Assembly: GCA_000154345.1 (NCBI GenBank)
Contig: DS480350.1
Span: forward strand, 372,001 to 436,000
Direction: 5' to 3'
Origin: [Clostridium] leptum DSM 753
GTDB taxonomy: Bacteria; Bacillota; Clostridia; Oscillospirales; Acutalibacteraceae
Length of the DNA stretch: 64,000 bases
Shown here: one piece after another, positions 1 to 8,767 of the stretch
How positions within the stretch are numbered: position 1 is the stretch's first letter
Layout: each line of letters opens with the position of its first letter
The notes under the pieces: model-generated
The model's input: the letters and a program-made list of their open reading frames with translations, nothing else
Database searches by the model: none
What the model was told of the DNA's origin: nothing
Program-made: the position numbers and the translations under genes

Positions 1-10
1 TCTCCTCCTT
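1..10 (-). promoter_or_regulatory. Possible RBS of a gene running off the left edge
   Basis: Read on the minus strand, the first ten bases are AAGGAGGAGA, an excellent Shine-Dalgarno sequence. They would serve a divergent gene that starts to the left of position 1. The gene itself is not in the window, so this is only an edge observation. Confidence 0.35.
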
Positions 11-745
11 GATTTCTTTAAATTTATGAAGTCGAGGTTTTGGGCAAAACCTATGCAAAATCAACCGACCACGGCGGGAATTGCGCTGCTTTTCCAAAAG
101 ACAAACCGGCTTGCGTTCGACAAATTTCGGATCCTTTGTATATTCTACTCGGGCAAGCATATGTTGTCAACCGCTTTCCCATAGGAAATCGCAGGATAAA
201 AAGAATCTGATTCCAGCCTTGTAAAACAAAGGAAATTTGAGTTCTAACAATTCCTAAAAGGCCAATAAAAAATATCCACCGGAAGAACGCCAAATCAAAA
301 CATAAGGATCTTCTTTCTATAAAGAGTTCCCGCAAAGTTCTGGAAAAATCGCAATAAAAAGTGGATATTTTTTATTTTAATAATCTATAGAATCCAAGAC
401 ACTGGTAAAACAGCAAATATTATTGTGAAAAAGAAAAATAAACGCCTTTTTTTAAGCAAATTTTACTGTCTGTTTAATTATACAATTATAGCTTAATCCT
501 TAATTTATGTCAATAGAAGTCGAATTTCATTATCTTCTGTCGGCGATCTGGAACAAAAATGCGGTTACAATTTAGTATAACGGATTTTTCATCAAATAGT
601 AAAGTTTTGAAAATTAAATATTTCTCTTAGTGGATGGCGTCTAATGGGGAATTTGTTGCTTCTGCCTTTTAACCATAGGCATGTGACTTTAAATCCATAG
701 ATTGGGCGATATAAAGTAAAATCTAAAACGATAGTATACATAAAA

Positions 746-761
746 ACCGTAACGTTTAGAA
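746..761. promoter_or_regulatory. Weak candidate LacI-family operator
   Basis: ACCGTAACGTTTAGAA matches the operator-like site at 2120-2135 at 13 of 16 positions and keeps the central AACGTT. It lies about 120 bp upstream of the perfect copy at 865-880, a spacing that would allow looping. This is inferred from sequence similarity only. Confidence 0.35.
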
Positions 762-834
762 TTTTTTATGTTTAAATTTTTGCGTATTTTTAAAATAAAC
801 AAACAGAAAATATTAAAAATAATATATTTTATTA

Positions 835-863
835 TTGACTTTTTTGATATTGTATGATATTTT
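835..863 (+). promoter_or_regulatory. Candidate promoter of the LacI-family gene
   Basis: TTGACT (835-840) and TATTTT (858-863) are 17 bp apart. Transcription would start near 870, inside the palindrome at 865-880, which fits an autorepressed promoter. The -10 box is weak. Confidence 0.4.
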
Positions 864-864
864 T

Positions 865-880
865 ATCTTAACGTTAAGAT
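865..880. promoter_or_regulatory. Perfect palindromic LacI-type operator
   Basis: ATCTTAACGTTAAGAT is a perfect 16-bp palindrome with the central CG typical of LacI/CcpA-family operators. It overlaps the predicted transcription start of the regulator gene. A near-identical copy lies at 2120-2135 before the transporter genes. Confidence 0.6.
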
Positions 881-1064
881 ATGAGCGGTAAGCTTTAGCG
901 CAGGTTAAGCAGCTTCTTTTCGATGGGTGCTGCTGTAGGCTGGATTTCTCATTGGAAAATTATAGAGAAGAAACCTAAGGCTGTTTTTTGGGGCTCTCGC
1001 TGTGCACGGAAGATTTCGTAATAGCCGCATTTTACGATTGACCACAAAGGGGGATAAGTTGAAT

Positions 1065-2102
1065 ATGGTATCCATTAAAGACGTGGCGAAGGAAGCTGGT
1101 GTTTCGGCCACTACGGTATCAGCGGTGGTAAATGGGCTTGATTGCGTAAAACCATCCACAAGAGAAAGAGTATTAGAGGCGATCGATCGCTTAGGCTATA
1201 TTCCCAATGTATCCGCTCGGGAGCTTGTAACGAGAAAAAAACAGAATATCGGGCTGATTACCATGACCTATGACCGATATGAGTCCAGACGGCACAGCAA
1301 GGATGGCAGCGAGGATATTTTTTATACCGAATACATATTAAAAATAGCGGAATGCCTGGAAAATATGGGGTATGGGCTGCTGCTGGAAAATTTCTACTAT
1401 GAATCAGGAAGCAAAAGGCTTCCGAAGTTTATTGTACAAAAACGGGTAGACGGAGTGATCGTGGTTGGTTCCCTTTACACCAAGGAGTTTATCAAGCTTT
1501 TGAGAAAATACATTCCGGCAGTAGTAGCGCTGGGCTGCCCAAGCGAATTTTCAGATTATGTGCGCAATGATTATACGGAGTCCGTAACATTGCCGATCCG
1601 TTATCTGATCGCGAATGGCCACCGACGGATTGCCTATGCCAGCGGAGACCCGCTGACCAGCGCTTATCACTATAAGCTGTTGGGATATCAGATGGCTCTG
1701 GAAGAGGCCGGAATTCCTTACCGGGAGGATTATGTTTTCGAAAGCAAGTATCTGGCCACAGAAGGCTACTGCGTAGCCCGGAAAATCATGGAACTCCCAG
1801 AAGAAACACGCCCTACGGCGGTAATGTTTGCCTCGGACATTATTGCGGCAGGCGCCTATCAATATTTTTACGAGAACCGGATCCGAATCCCTGATGAAAT
1901 CTCAGTGGTAGGCTATGAAAATCTGCCAATTTCCTGCCTTTTGTGCCCACCCTTGACTTCGGTTGACTGGCACAAGGACCGTATGTCGGAAGAAGCGTGC
2001 AATATCATGCTGAAGCGTTTGGAGAAAAGCGGCGGCGAACAGCTTGGCATTGTGATTCCTTGCAATATTGTAGAGCGTTCTTCGGTGAGAAAAATAGAGT
2101 AA
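1065..2102 (+). CDS. LacI/GalR-family transcriptional regulator
   Basis: A 345-residue DNA-binding regulator of the LacI family. Residues 1-25 form the classic N-terminal helix-turn-helix (SIKDVAKEAGVSATTVSAVV), followed by the hinge helix and a periplasmic-binding-protein-like sensor domain (GVIVVGSLYTKEF and, near the end, DEISVVGYENLPIS). The ATG at 1065 is chosen because AAAGGGGG lies just upstream; a TTG at 1059 is a possible alternative, and an in-frame start at 1002 would add a tail absent from the family. It probably controls the ABC transporter and oxidoreductase downstream through the palindromes at 865 and 2120. The effector is unknown; a sugar or sugar-like compound is inferred from the neighbours. 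Confidence 0.9.
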   Translation: MVSIKDVAKEAGVSATTVSAVVNGLDCVKPSTRERVLEAIDRLGYIPNVSARELVTRKKQNIGLITMTYDRYESRRHSKDGSEDIFYTEYILKIAECLENMGYGLLLENFYYESGSKRLPKFIVQKRVDGVIVVGSLYTKEFIKLLRKYIPAVVALGCPSEFSDYVRNDYTESVTLPIRYLIANGHRRIAYASGDPLTSAYHYKLLGYQMALEEAGIPYREDYVFESKYLATEGYCVARKIMELPEETRPTAVMFASDIIAAGAYQYFYENRIRIPDEISVVGYENLPISCLLCPPLTSVDWHKDRMSEEACNIMLKRLEKSGGEQLGIVIPCNIVERSSVRKIE

Positions 2103-2119
2103 GGCTTTTTTAGCCTAAA

Positions 2120-2135
2120 ATCGTAACGTTAAGAT
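2120..2135. promoter_or_regulatory. LacI-type operator before the transporter operon
   Basis: ATCGTAACGTTAAGAT differs by one base from the perfect palindrome at 865-880. It lies between the regulator stop codon and the substrate-binding-protein gene and sits just before a TTGACA (2142-2147) that may be the -35 box of the transporter promoter. I could not see a convincing -10 box. Confidence 0.55.
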
Positions 2136-2210
2136 TTCTGTTTGACAAGACTGCAGCTTGGCAAATGGGAACGAAATAAATTTTTAATTCAGAATCGGAG
2201 GTAATGAAAA

Positions 2211-3602
2211 ATGGCAAAGAAGTGTATCGCTTTTCTTTTGGCTTTGGCAATGCTCCTCTCCTTTGCAGCCTGCGCGTCCGGAGAAGAAGAGGCTCCGCAG
2301 GGCAGCGGTTCTCCGGGGGAAAGCTCTGAAGCGGAAAACAACGGGGAATCGAAAGAAAGCCTGAGCGGTAGTGTGACAATGTGGACTTTCTTAGATGTGA
2401 ATGCCGACAACGGGCGCTCAAAGGTTTTGAAGAAGCTGATCGAGCAATTTGAAAAAGAAAACTCCGGTGCGGCCATTACGGTGGAGACCCAGGAATGGAC
2501 CACAATGTCGGCCAAAATTATCGCAGGCCATGCCGCAGGCAGCTGCCCGGATATCTTTATGATTAATATGGCTAATTTAGGAGAGGCCATCGCCTCCGGA
2601 TGTATGGAGCCTTTGGAAAACCTATTTTATGATGACTGGACCGACGAGCAAAAAGCCGACATAGACAACGAACTGTTCCGGGCAGGCTGCGACGGGACCT
2701 ACCACTATGAAATTCCCTTGTTTTCCGGCACCTTTGGCATTATGTACCGGAAAGATCTGTTTGAAGAATTTGGCATCAAGGCAGAGGACATTAAAACCTG
2801 GGAGGATTTGGTAAAGGCCGCCCAAACGCTGACCTACGTTAATGACGCTGGCCTTCAGGTATGGGGCTACGGCGTTGGTTACGCCACGGATGTCACAGAC
2901 CCTCACGGCGTGCTGCCCACCGTACTCTTCAGCCAGGAGGGCGGAATCTTTAACGAGGACGGCACTCCGAACGACTGGTCGGGGGAGCAGGGGCAGGCAG
3001 GTTTGCAGTTTCAGATCGATCTCATCGACAAATACAAGGTTACGCCGGAAGCCTGCGTGGCAAAGACCTCTGAGGAAATTTACAATGATTTTGAGGCGGG
3101 ACAGTACGCAATGATTTCCGGCGGTTCTGTACGGGTTCCCACAGTAAAAGGGCTAACTGCTTTTGATCCTGACGATGTGGGCTTTATGGCTTATCCCGCG
3201 TGGAACGAGGGCGAGGAGCACTCGATTGCCAATGCGTATTCGTGGAATACGGCGGTTTGGTCTGGTTCCCAGGTGAAAGAAACGGCGGGGGCCTTCCTGG
3301 AATATCTGGTGTCTCCGGAGGCGGATAAACTGTGGTGCACTGAAGCCCAGCAGATTCCCGTTTTAAATTCCACTCTGGAAAGCTGCGCGGAATTTATTGA
3401 CACGCCTGATAATGAGTTTATGATTACCACCAGCGACATTTATGCCAACTCCGCGCTGGTGTTTTCCGGCTCCTATCCGATCACAGGCTTCGCACTTGAC
3501 CTGCAAAACGCTATGATTTACGCGTACTCTGACGGTTATACGGTGCCGGAGGCTTTGGAGCAGGCCGCAAAGGATTTCACGGACCGGAATGTGTCTCGAT
3601 AA
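2211..3602 (+). CDS. ABC transporter substrate-binding lipoprotein (sugar type)
   Basis: A 463-residue extracytoplasmic solute-binding protein of the family-1 (MalE/UgpB-like) type. It begins with a lipoprotein signal: positive MAKK, a hydrophobic run, then a lipobox ending in FAAC at Cys21, after which the chain is acidic and low in complexity as is usual for a membrane tether. The body has typical SBP segments such as VTMWTFLD and, near the C-terminus, AYSWNTAVWSGSQVKETAGAFLEYL. A strong GGAGG lies upstream of the ATG. It should capture a carbohydrate-like ligand and deliver it to the two permeases that follow. The ligand cannot be read from sequence. Confidence 0.9.
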   Translation: MAKKCIAFLLALAMLLSFAACASGEEEAPQGSGSPGESSEAENNGESKESLSGSVTMWTFLDVNADNGRSKVLKKLIEQFEKENSGAAITVETQEWTTMSAKIIAGHAAGSCPDIFMINMANLGEAIASGCMEPLENLFYDDWTDEQKADIDNELFRAGCDGTYHYEIPLFSGTFGIMYRKDLFEEFGIKAEDIKTWEDLVKAAQTLTYVNDAGLQVWGYGVGYATDVTDPHGVLPTVLFSQEGGIFNEDGTPNDWSGEQGQAGLQFQIDLIDKYKVTPEACVAKTSEEIYNDFEAGQYAMISGGSVRVPTVKGLTAFDPDDVGFMAYPAWNEGEEHSIANAYSWNTAVWSGSQVKETAGAFLEYLVSPEADKLWCTEAQQIPVLNSTLESCAEFIDTPDNEFMITTSDIYANSALVFSGSYPITGFALDLQNAMIYAYSDGYTVPEALEQAAKDFTDRNVSR

Positions 3603-3635
3603 GGGAAAATAATGCGAAACAGATCCCGCGCTGTA

Positions 3636-3676
3636 GGAACGGCGCGGAGGATGAAAAAGCTTCCGCGTCCCGTTCC
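3636..3676 (+). other. Intergenic stem-loop between binding protein and permease
   Basis: GGAACGGCGCGGA (3636-3648) pairs with TCCGCG and CGTTCC (3662-3676) around a short loop. No T-tract follows, so it is not a simple terminator. Such hairpins after binding-protein genes often protect the upstream mRNA and so allow more binding protein than permease; that role is inferred. Confidence 0.5.
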
Positions 3677-3700
3677 TTTCGGATGAAGGAGTTGAATGAA

Positions 3701-4597
3701 ATGGAAACTAGGGATATGCCGCCGTTGCGCCGCGCGCAGTGGAAGAAAAAATTTTTCCCCTATCTTCTCATGTCCCCCACCTTGCTGCTGGTGCTGATTT
3801 TTTTAATTATCCCTTTGGCCTTTGCGTTTTACTGCAGTCTATACCGATGCGATTATATGCAATTCTCCAAATTCATGGGGCTGCAAAACTATGCCGACGT
3901 CTTAATGGACCCGGATATCCTGGCGTCTATCGGAAGATCCTTTTTTGTCTCTATGCTGAGTCTGGTTTTAGCACTGGTATTAGGTGTGCTTTTAGCGCTT
4001 TGGATTCATATGCTGACAAAGGGAGCGGCTTATATCTTACAGCTGCTTGTGCTGATCCCCTGGGTTACCTCTATGATTGTAGCAGCCATGCTGTGGAAAT
4101 GGATATTTCAGGATGACACCGGCCTGCTGAATTATCTTCTTTCCTTGTTTGGAGTTGGGAATGTAGGCTTCCTAACGGATAAGACAATCGCCATCTATAC
4201 GCTGGTCTTTGTCATGACCTGGAGAGTGATCGGATATGTCATGATTCAAGTGCTGGCTGGGCTGAAGGCTATTCCGGTGGAATATGAGGAAGCCGCAAAA
4301 ATCGACGGGGCTAACAAATGGCAGATGTTCTGGCGGGTGCGCTTTCCTCTCTTAAAAACACCTATGGCCCTGTCAGCGATTATTGTGGGCCTTTCCAATT
4401 TAAACAACCTAAACGTACCTCTAACCTTGCTGGCGGGAGGGCCGGGAACCTCCACCATGGTGGTGGCTATCGAAATTTACCGCATGAGCTTTACGAGCTA
4501 TCATTTCGGCGAGTCCAGCGCTTTATCCATTGTGCTTTGCCTGGTGAATTTCCTGCTTACCATTTTCTACATGAAGGCGGTGAAGTATGAAATCTAA
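3701..4597 (+). CDS. ABC transporter permease, MalF/UgpA type
   Basis: A 298-residue inner-membrane permease of a carbohydrate ABC importer. Several hydrophobic helices are clear (for example LLVLIFLIIPLAFAFYCSLY near the N-terminus), and the EAA loop that docks the ATPase is seen as EEAAKIDGANKWQMFWRVRFPLL. The ATG at 3701 is preferred because AAGGAG lies 9 bases upstream; an ATG at 3683 lies before that RBS. The next permease overlaps its end by 11 bases, so the two are co-translated. No nucleotide-binding subunit is encoded nearby; such importers often share a general ATPase encoded elsewhere. Confidence 0.9.
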   Translation: METRDMPPLRRAQWKKKFFPYLLMSPTLLLVLIFLIIPLAFAFYCSLYRCDYMQFSKFMGLQNYADVLMDPDILASIGRSFFVSMLSLVLALVLGVLLALWIHMLTKGAAYILQLLVLIPWVTSMIVAAMLWKWIFQDDTGLLNYLLSLFGVGNVGFLTDKTIAIYTLVFVMTWRVIGYVMIQVLAGLKAIPVEYEEAAKIDGANKWQMFWRVRFPLLKTPMALSAIIVGLSNLNNLNVPLTLLAGGPGTSTMVVAIEIYRMSFTSYHFGESSALSIVLCLVNFLLTIFYMKAVKYEI

Positions 4598-5435
4598 ATT
4601 GACTGGGGGCAGGTTTCTGCTCCGGCTGCTGGCGGCGCTGGCATTTCTCGCGATTTTAATAGTGAATCTGGCGCCCTTTGTATGGGGATTGCTGACGTCT
4701 TTAAAGCCCGCCCGGGAATTGATGGTGTATCCTCCTAAGTTTGTCGGCTTTTCTCCAAGTGTAGAGCACTATGCTACCGTTTTCGCCGGTACTTTTTCCA
4801 CAGCGACGCTCAACAGCATTATTTACAGTGTTGCCTCGATTGTCGTAGGCATCCTTTGTGCGATTCTAGCTGCCTATGCCTTGACCCGGTATGTATTTAA
4901 AGGTAAAAAAATGCTATTTTACGTAATCCTCAGCGGAATTCCCTTATCTATGGGAAGCGCGGCTATGGTGGTGCCAAACTATATGCTCTTTTCCATATTG
5001 GGAATGAATAATCAGTGGTATACCCTTCCTTTAATTTATATCGCCTATAACATCCCAATGTCTGTGTGGATTATGGTAGGCGGAATGCAAGGAGTATCCT
5101 ACGCCATTGAAGAGGCTGCTCAGATCGATGGGGCCTCTAAATGGTACATTATTTTCTGTCTGGTACCGAGAATCTGTATGCCTACGATTGCCTGTGCGGC
5201 CTTGCTGATCTTTATTGGCGCATGGAATGAATATACTGTTTCCTCGGTTTTAGTCAATTCTCAAAGCCTATATCCAATCCAGGTTTCTATTTATAATTAC
5301 ATCGGTTATTTTGGCCGTGAATGGGGGCCTCTGACCGCTGCAGCTACCATTGCGGTGATTCCTATTTTAATTGTATTCACTATTCTAGGCAGAATGTTGA
5401 TTTCCGGACTGACCGCTGGCGCGGTAAAGGAATAA
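4587..5435 (+). CDS. ABC transporter permease, MalG/UgpE type
   Basis: A 282-residue partner permease with about six hydrophobic helices. The EAA motif is IEEAAQIDGASKWYIIFCLV, with the Gly spacing typical of MalG-like proteins, and the family signature GAWNEYTVSSVLV follows. The start overlaps the end of the preceding permease gene. Together the two permeases form the transmembrane channel for the binding protein encoded upstream. Confidence 0.9.
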   Translation: MKSKLTGGRFLLRLLAALAFLAILIVNLAPFVWGLLTSLKPARELMVYPPKFVGFSPSVEHYATVFAGTFSTATLNSIIYSVASIVVGILCAILAAYALTRYVFKGKKMLFYVILSGIPLSMGSAAMVVPNYMLFSILGMNNQWYTLPLIYIAYNIPMSVWIMVGGMQGVSYAIEEAAQIDGASKWYIIFCLVPRICMPTIACAALLIFIGAWNEYTVSSVLVNSQSLYPIQVSIYNYIGYFGREWGPLTAAATIAVIPILIVFTILGRMLISGLTAGAVKE

Positions 5436-5458
5436 AAACAGGAAATAAAGGTGATAAA

Positions 5459-6823
5459 ATGTATCGTGATAAGTATGATCTAATCGTTGTAGGAAGCGGT
5501 CCCGGTGGATTTGCCGCTGCGATTGCCGCGGCGCGGAAGGGCGTGTCTACGCTTTTAGTGGAACGGAACGGGCAAGTAGGTGGACTTTTGACTTCCGGCC
5601 TGCCGCTGCTGGCCTTTTTAGACCGAGCGGGAAATCAGGTGGTTGGCGGCATCGGTCAAGAAATTTGTGACCGGTTAAAAGAGGTAGACGGCGTTAACAA
5701 GCATTTGCCATCCCCTTTGCTGAACTCAATCACCAGCGTTAACGCGGCGTGGATGAGCGTTGTACTGTTTGAAATGTGCGAAGAGGAAAAAGCGCTGGAT
5801 GTACTTCTTTACGCGGAGCTGGATAGGGTAATCGTGGAAAATGGAACTGTAAAGGGGATTACGGTACTCTGTAAAGGACATAGGATGTCTTTTGGAGCGG
5901 ACGTGGTTATTGATGGTACCGGCGACGGTCATGTGATCTATCAAGCCGGAGCGAAATATGAAAAAGGAGGCTCGAAACACAAGGGTGGTATGCAGTCTCC
6001 TGCCCTTTGCTTTGAGCTGAGTAATGTGGATTATGATAAATCCATCGCATATTTAGAACAAAACCCAGAGGAATACGGGGTTCCGGATACCTTTGAGGGG
6101 ATGCGTCAAAACATATCGTTTTTAAAAGACAATGTTTGCTTTAACGTTATGGGCTTTTATTCTTTAGTAAAGAAAGCCAAAGCAAACGGGGATTTTAATA
6201 TTCCGAGAAATATGATCGACTACTGTAAGCAGCTCACAGGAAACGCCTTTATAAACGTTACCCGGGCGGTCAATTCTGATTCCACCGATCCGGAAAGCAT
6301 GGTTCAGGCGGAATTTTTGTGCCATCGTCAAGTAAAAGAGGCCTATCAGATGATCAGGAAATATCTGCCGGGTTTTGAAAACTGCCAACTCGTCTCCATC
6401 ATGCCCTATACCGGTGTAAGGGAGAGCAGGCGATTGGTCGGGAAGAAAAAGCTGACCTTACAGGATGTGCTTGCTTTAAATATTCCGGAAGATACTGTTG
6501 CCATCGCCGGTTACAACAGGGACACCCACAGCCCTAAAGATGGTCAGATGCATTTGCTGGCGGTAGAGCACGGGGTAGGCATCCCCTACGGGTGTTTGGT
6601 ATCGGAAAATGTGGAAGGGCTTTTAGCAGCCGGCAGGGATATCTCCACAGATCAGGACGCGTTTGCCATGATTCGAGTGATGCCGACCTGCCTTGCGGTG
6701 GGTCAGGCTTCGGGAACGGCGGCAGCCCTGGCTGTTCGAGAAAAGTGCACGCCATCCCAATTAAATGTAGCGGAGCTGAGACAAGAACTGGTTCAGGATG
6801 GAGCCATTATCGACTTACCGTAA
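5459..6823 (+). CDS. FAD-dependent oxidoreductase
   Basis: A 454-residue flavoprotein. The N-terminus has the Rossmann dinucleotide fold LIVVGSGPGGFAAAIAAARKG followed by LLVERNGQVGGLLTSG, typical of the FAD_oxidored family found next to sugar or polyol uptake genes. A second FAD contact, VVIDGTGDGHV, lies in the middle, and GLLAAGRDIS near the C-terminus is the third FAD-binding segment. The ATG at 5459 follows AAAGGTGAT; the longer open frame to the left lies inside the permease gene. It is 24 bases from the permease stop and ends at a terminator, so it belongs to the same operon. It probably oxidises or dehydrogenates the imported compound, but the substrate is unknown. Confidence 0.85.
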   Translation: MYRDKYDLIVVGSGPGGFAAAIAAARKGVSTLLVERNGQVGGLLTSGLPLLAFLDRAGNQVVGGIGQEICDRLKEVDGVNKHLPSPLLNSITSVNAAWMSVVLFEMCEEEKALDVLLYAELDRVIVENGTVKGITVLCKGHRMSFGADVVIDGTGDGHVIYQAGAKYEKGGSKHKGGMQSPALCFELSNVDYDKSIAYLEQNPEEYGVPDTFEGMRQNISFLKDNVCFNVMGFYSLVKKAKANGDFNIPRNMIDYCKQLTGNAFINVTRAVNSDSTDPESMVQAEFLCHRQVKEAYQMIRKYLPGFENCQLVSIMPYTGVRESRRLVGKKKLTLQDVLALNIPEDTVAIAGYNRDTHSPKDGQMHLLAVEHGVGIPYGCLVSENVEGLLAAGRDISTDQDAFAMIRVMPTCLAVGQASGTAAALAVREKCTPSQLNVAELRQELVQDGAIIDLP

Positions 6824-6879
6824 TACGAAAACAGACAAATCCAAGGGAATAAGAATTATCAAGCTTTCATCATGAAAGA

Positions 6880-6918
6880 CTGAGGCTGGGGAGAAAAATA
6901 CCCAGCCTCAGCTTTTTT
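6880..6918 (+). terminator. Rho-independent terminator of the transporter operon
   Basis: CTGAGGCTGGG (6880-6890) pairs perfectly with CCCAGCCTCAG (6901-6911) around a 10-base loop, followed by a run of six T. It ends the lacI-ABC-oxidoreductase cluster. Confidence 0.9.
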
Positions 6919-7029
6919 AATTTTATGGGAAAGCAGAGATGACTCTTGTTTCAAGCGTATGGAGAGAAGTAACCCAAAAGCTGGGCCTATTGAAGGCCCT
7001 AATAGGATTTTGTACCATCGCGGGGGAAG

Positions 7030-7079
7030 AAAGTAAAAGAAAAGCCGAGCCCAGAACGCGAAGTGCGTCCAGGCTCAGC
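7030..7079 (-). terminator. Terminator of the split tRNA-Ser transcript
   Basis: On the minus strand GAGCC and ACGC-type arms fold around a CTTCG-like loop and are followed by a T-rich tract (7029-7043). It lies directly downstream of the tRNA-Ser 3' half at 7081, so it is probably the host terminator of that tRNA. This supports the 3' half being the original chromosomal end. Confidence 0.6.
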
Positions 7080-7080
7080 C

Positions 7081-7142
7081 TGGCGGAGATGAAGAGATTT
7101 GAACTCTTGCGCCGGGGAACTCCCGACCTACCGCATTTCGAG
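7081..7142 (-). pseudogene. 3' half of a split tRNA-Ser (left island boundary)
   Basis: Read on the minus strand, this runs from the anticodon loop (CTCGAAA) through the anticodon-stem 3' strand TGCGG, a long paired variable arm, a T-arm with TTCAAAT and the acceptor CATCTCC, to GCCA. No 5' half is attached. Its acceptor pairs perfectly with GGAGATG at 43141, and its TGCGG with CCGCA there, so the two fragments are halves of one gene separated by 36 kb. Confidence 0.85.
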
Positions 7143-7290
7143 CTTTATAGGGTGCGTGTCAGCTTCTGCTAGTTTCGTCCTCGGCGCAAAGCCGCAGAAA
7201 CACTGGATTTTTCACGCCGAAGCCCCGAAAAAGCCCAATATTCCGGGCAAGTTCGAATGCGTCGGGAAATGCGCCAAAATCCGCATTTTT

Positions 7291-7299
7291 GGAAAGAAC
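7291..7299. repeat. GGAAAGAAC end motif, element 1 left end
   Basis: TTTGGAAAGAACTG occurs here, about 150 bp inside the left boundary. The same 9-mer recurs at 24745, 25256, 25268, 25277, 41436, 42764, 42995 and 43008, always near element ends or the integrase gene. It may be an integrase or excisionase arm site. Confidence 0.4.
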
Positions 7300-7381
7300 T
7301 GCAGAGCAAGCGGAACTTGTTCCGACGAGGCAATACACGGACAGTCGTACTGGCAAATCGGATTTTGAAAGGTGTATTGCC

Positions 7382-7988
7382 ATGAACGACGAAGCCATCA
7401 ACTGGGACGATGTCCCAGTTGTGATCACGAAGGATCAGTTGTATCGGATTTGCCACATCAATAAATACCGCCCTGTACCTGCTCCCAAGCGGGAAAATCC
7501 CCTGCGAGTATACGGGCAGGAAAACACGCTGCTATAAAATCAAGAAAGAGGATGTGATTGCCTATCTGGAAAACTGCAAAGTATTCCCCGAAAGCTACTC
7601 CGCCTCGGCGGGCTGGTACAAAGGCGAATATACTGTCCAGATGGGAGAACAGATTTCCCAAATCGTGCTGGAGCATTTGCGGCTGTACTATATTGAACTG
7701 CTCTCTGACTATCCTGACGTGCTGACTACGCAGGTAGTTTCCGAAATCATCAGCTACGGAAAAACTTCAATTAACAACTGTTGTAATCAGGGGTACATCA
7801 AGTTTTTCCAGAAAAATAATGTCAACCACATTCCAAAGGTCTATCTGGCGGGATTTTTCTGTTCCACATACTTTCGCACCACAACCCGCAAATTGCCGAG
7901 GTACATCCGCACCCTGCAAGGCTTTACAAACTGGCGGAAAATCCGTGACCTGCACACGGCAGAGATTGAAGGAGGTGCGGAGAAATGA
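7382..7988 (+). pseudogene. HTH (excisionase-like) gene, frameshifted
   Basis: This is the element 1 copy of the intact gene at 25357-25962. Its start reads MNDEAINWDDVPVVITKDQLYRI, like the element 2 copy. Around 7464-7480 two bases present in the element 2 copy are missing, which shifts the frame; the remaining two thirds continue in another frame from about 7554 to 7988 (ending in EGGAEK). The intact family member has two HTH_17-like segments and probably binds element ends or promoters. The product is expected to be non-functional. Confidence 0.8.
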
Positions 7989-8285
7989 CAAATTTTCTGG
8001 AAGAGCTGTACTACGGAAACATTGATTCACAGGCGAGAGGTTACCGAAAGGGCAGTCATAATCTTAAGGTTTCAAAAGACATCAACGAGCTGGAAGAAAA
8101 GCTGACTGAGCGTTTAAGTGGTGAGGAAAAGAGGCTGTTCCACGATTTCTGCAACGACTTACGGAGAACTGATGGGCGATAACAGCCTTGCTTCTTTCAT
8201 CGTCGGTGTCCGTCTGGGTGCAAAAATGATCTATAATACCTTTTGCAGCGACGACAACCCGTTTGAAAGTGTACTGAAAGAATGA
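7985..8285 (+). pseudogene. DUF6809-like gene, frameshifted
   Basis: The first 55 or so codons match the intact protein at 25962-26261 (FLEELYYGNID then ARGYRKGSH). One extra base near 8158 shifts the frame so the first frame stops at 8182, while the downstream frame still encodes the conserved tail (YGELMGD, FIVGVRLGAKMI) to a TGA at 8285. It overlaps the preceding pseudogene by 4 bases, as in element 2. Function of the family is unknown. Confidence 0.75.
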
Positions 8286-8330
8286 AGGGTAAATCAGTCA
8301 ACTTAAATTTAGTTAATTGTAATTTATCAG

Positions 8331-8424
8331 ATTCTTCTTCGGTGGGTAAAGTCAGATTCGGCAGGTGGTAATCGCCCAGCATAGTGTAGCTCCCACCCAT
8401 TTGTTCAAAAATTGTTTTAGCTAT
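8331..8424 (-). pseudogene. tnpV 5' remnant
   Basis: The minus strand encodes AKTIFEQMGGSYTMLGDY and LPNLTLPTEEES, matching the start of the intact TnpV at 26414. The expected ATG has become ATA and the match ends after about 30 codons. The inverted repeat that precedes tnpV in element 2 is also present (near 8430-8465). The fragment is inverted relative to its neighbours, so a local rearrangement took place. Confidence 0.7.
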
Positions 8425-8465
8425 AATGGAAAACCTCCTGTTACTGTCATTGTACCAAAGGAGGT

Positions 8466-8721
8466 TTCGGTTTGCGAATGTGCGTTTTTGATTATCGCAC
8501 ATTGTACATTGAAAAGGGATTTAATCTTCATATAGGTGAAAAACGATCAATGTTGTTGAATCACAAGTAAGCAAACAGGAATTTACAACATGCTTTTATT
8601 GGCTGTTTTTTAACCAACTGCGACAATATCCTAATACTTATAGCTGCCTTGTATATAGCTGATATTCACATTTATAGCTATACAAAAAAGAATAACGATC
8701 ACAAATATAAGCCAAAACAGT
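8466..8721. other. Intergenic region between tnpV remnant and defence operon
   Basis: AT-rich, with stops in all frames. I see no gene or repeat here apart from the flanking tnpV remnant and the hairpin at 8722. Confidence 0.4.
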
Positions 8722-8762
8722 AAATAGCTGAGCCTGTGTCAAAACGAGCTCAGCTATTTTTT
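8722..8762. terminator. Terminator hairpin after the defence operon
   Basis: AAATAGCTGAGC (8722-8733) pairs perfectly with GCTCAGCTATTT (8748-8759). It lies 6 bases beyond the stop of the last minus-strand cargo gene. The T-tract is on the plus-strand side, so it may work in both directions. Confidence 0.65.
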
Positions 8763-8767
8763 GTGAA

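Larger units (their letters stand above)
11..864. other. AT-rich intergenic region
   Basis: This stretch of about 850 bases is AT-rich with many stops in all frames. A 94-codon minus-strand frame (51-335) has unusual composition and no recognisable motif, so it is left out. The region probably holds the promoter of the leftward gene at the edge and, at its right end, the control region of the lacI-type gene. Confidence 0.5.

Noticed and set aside
51..335. 94-codon minus-strand gene
   Set aside because: Composition is non-coding-like, there is no clear RBS, and it lies in an AT-rich intergenic region.
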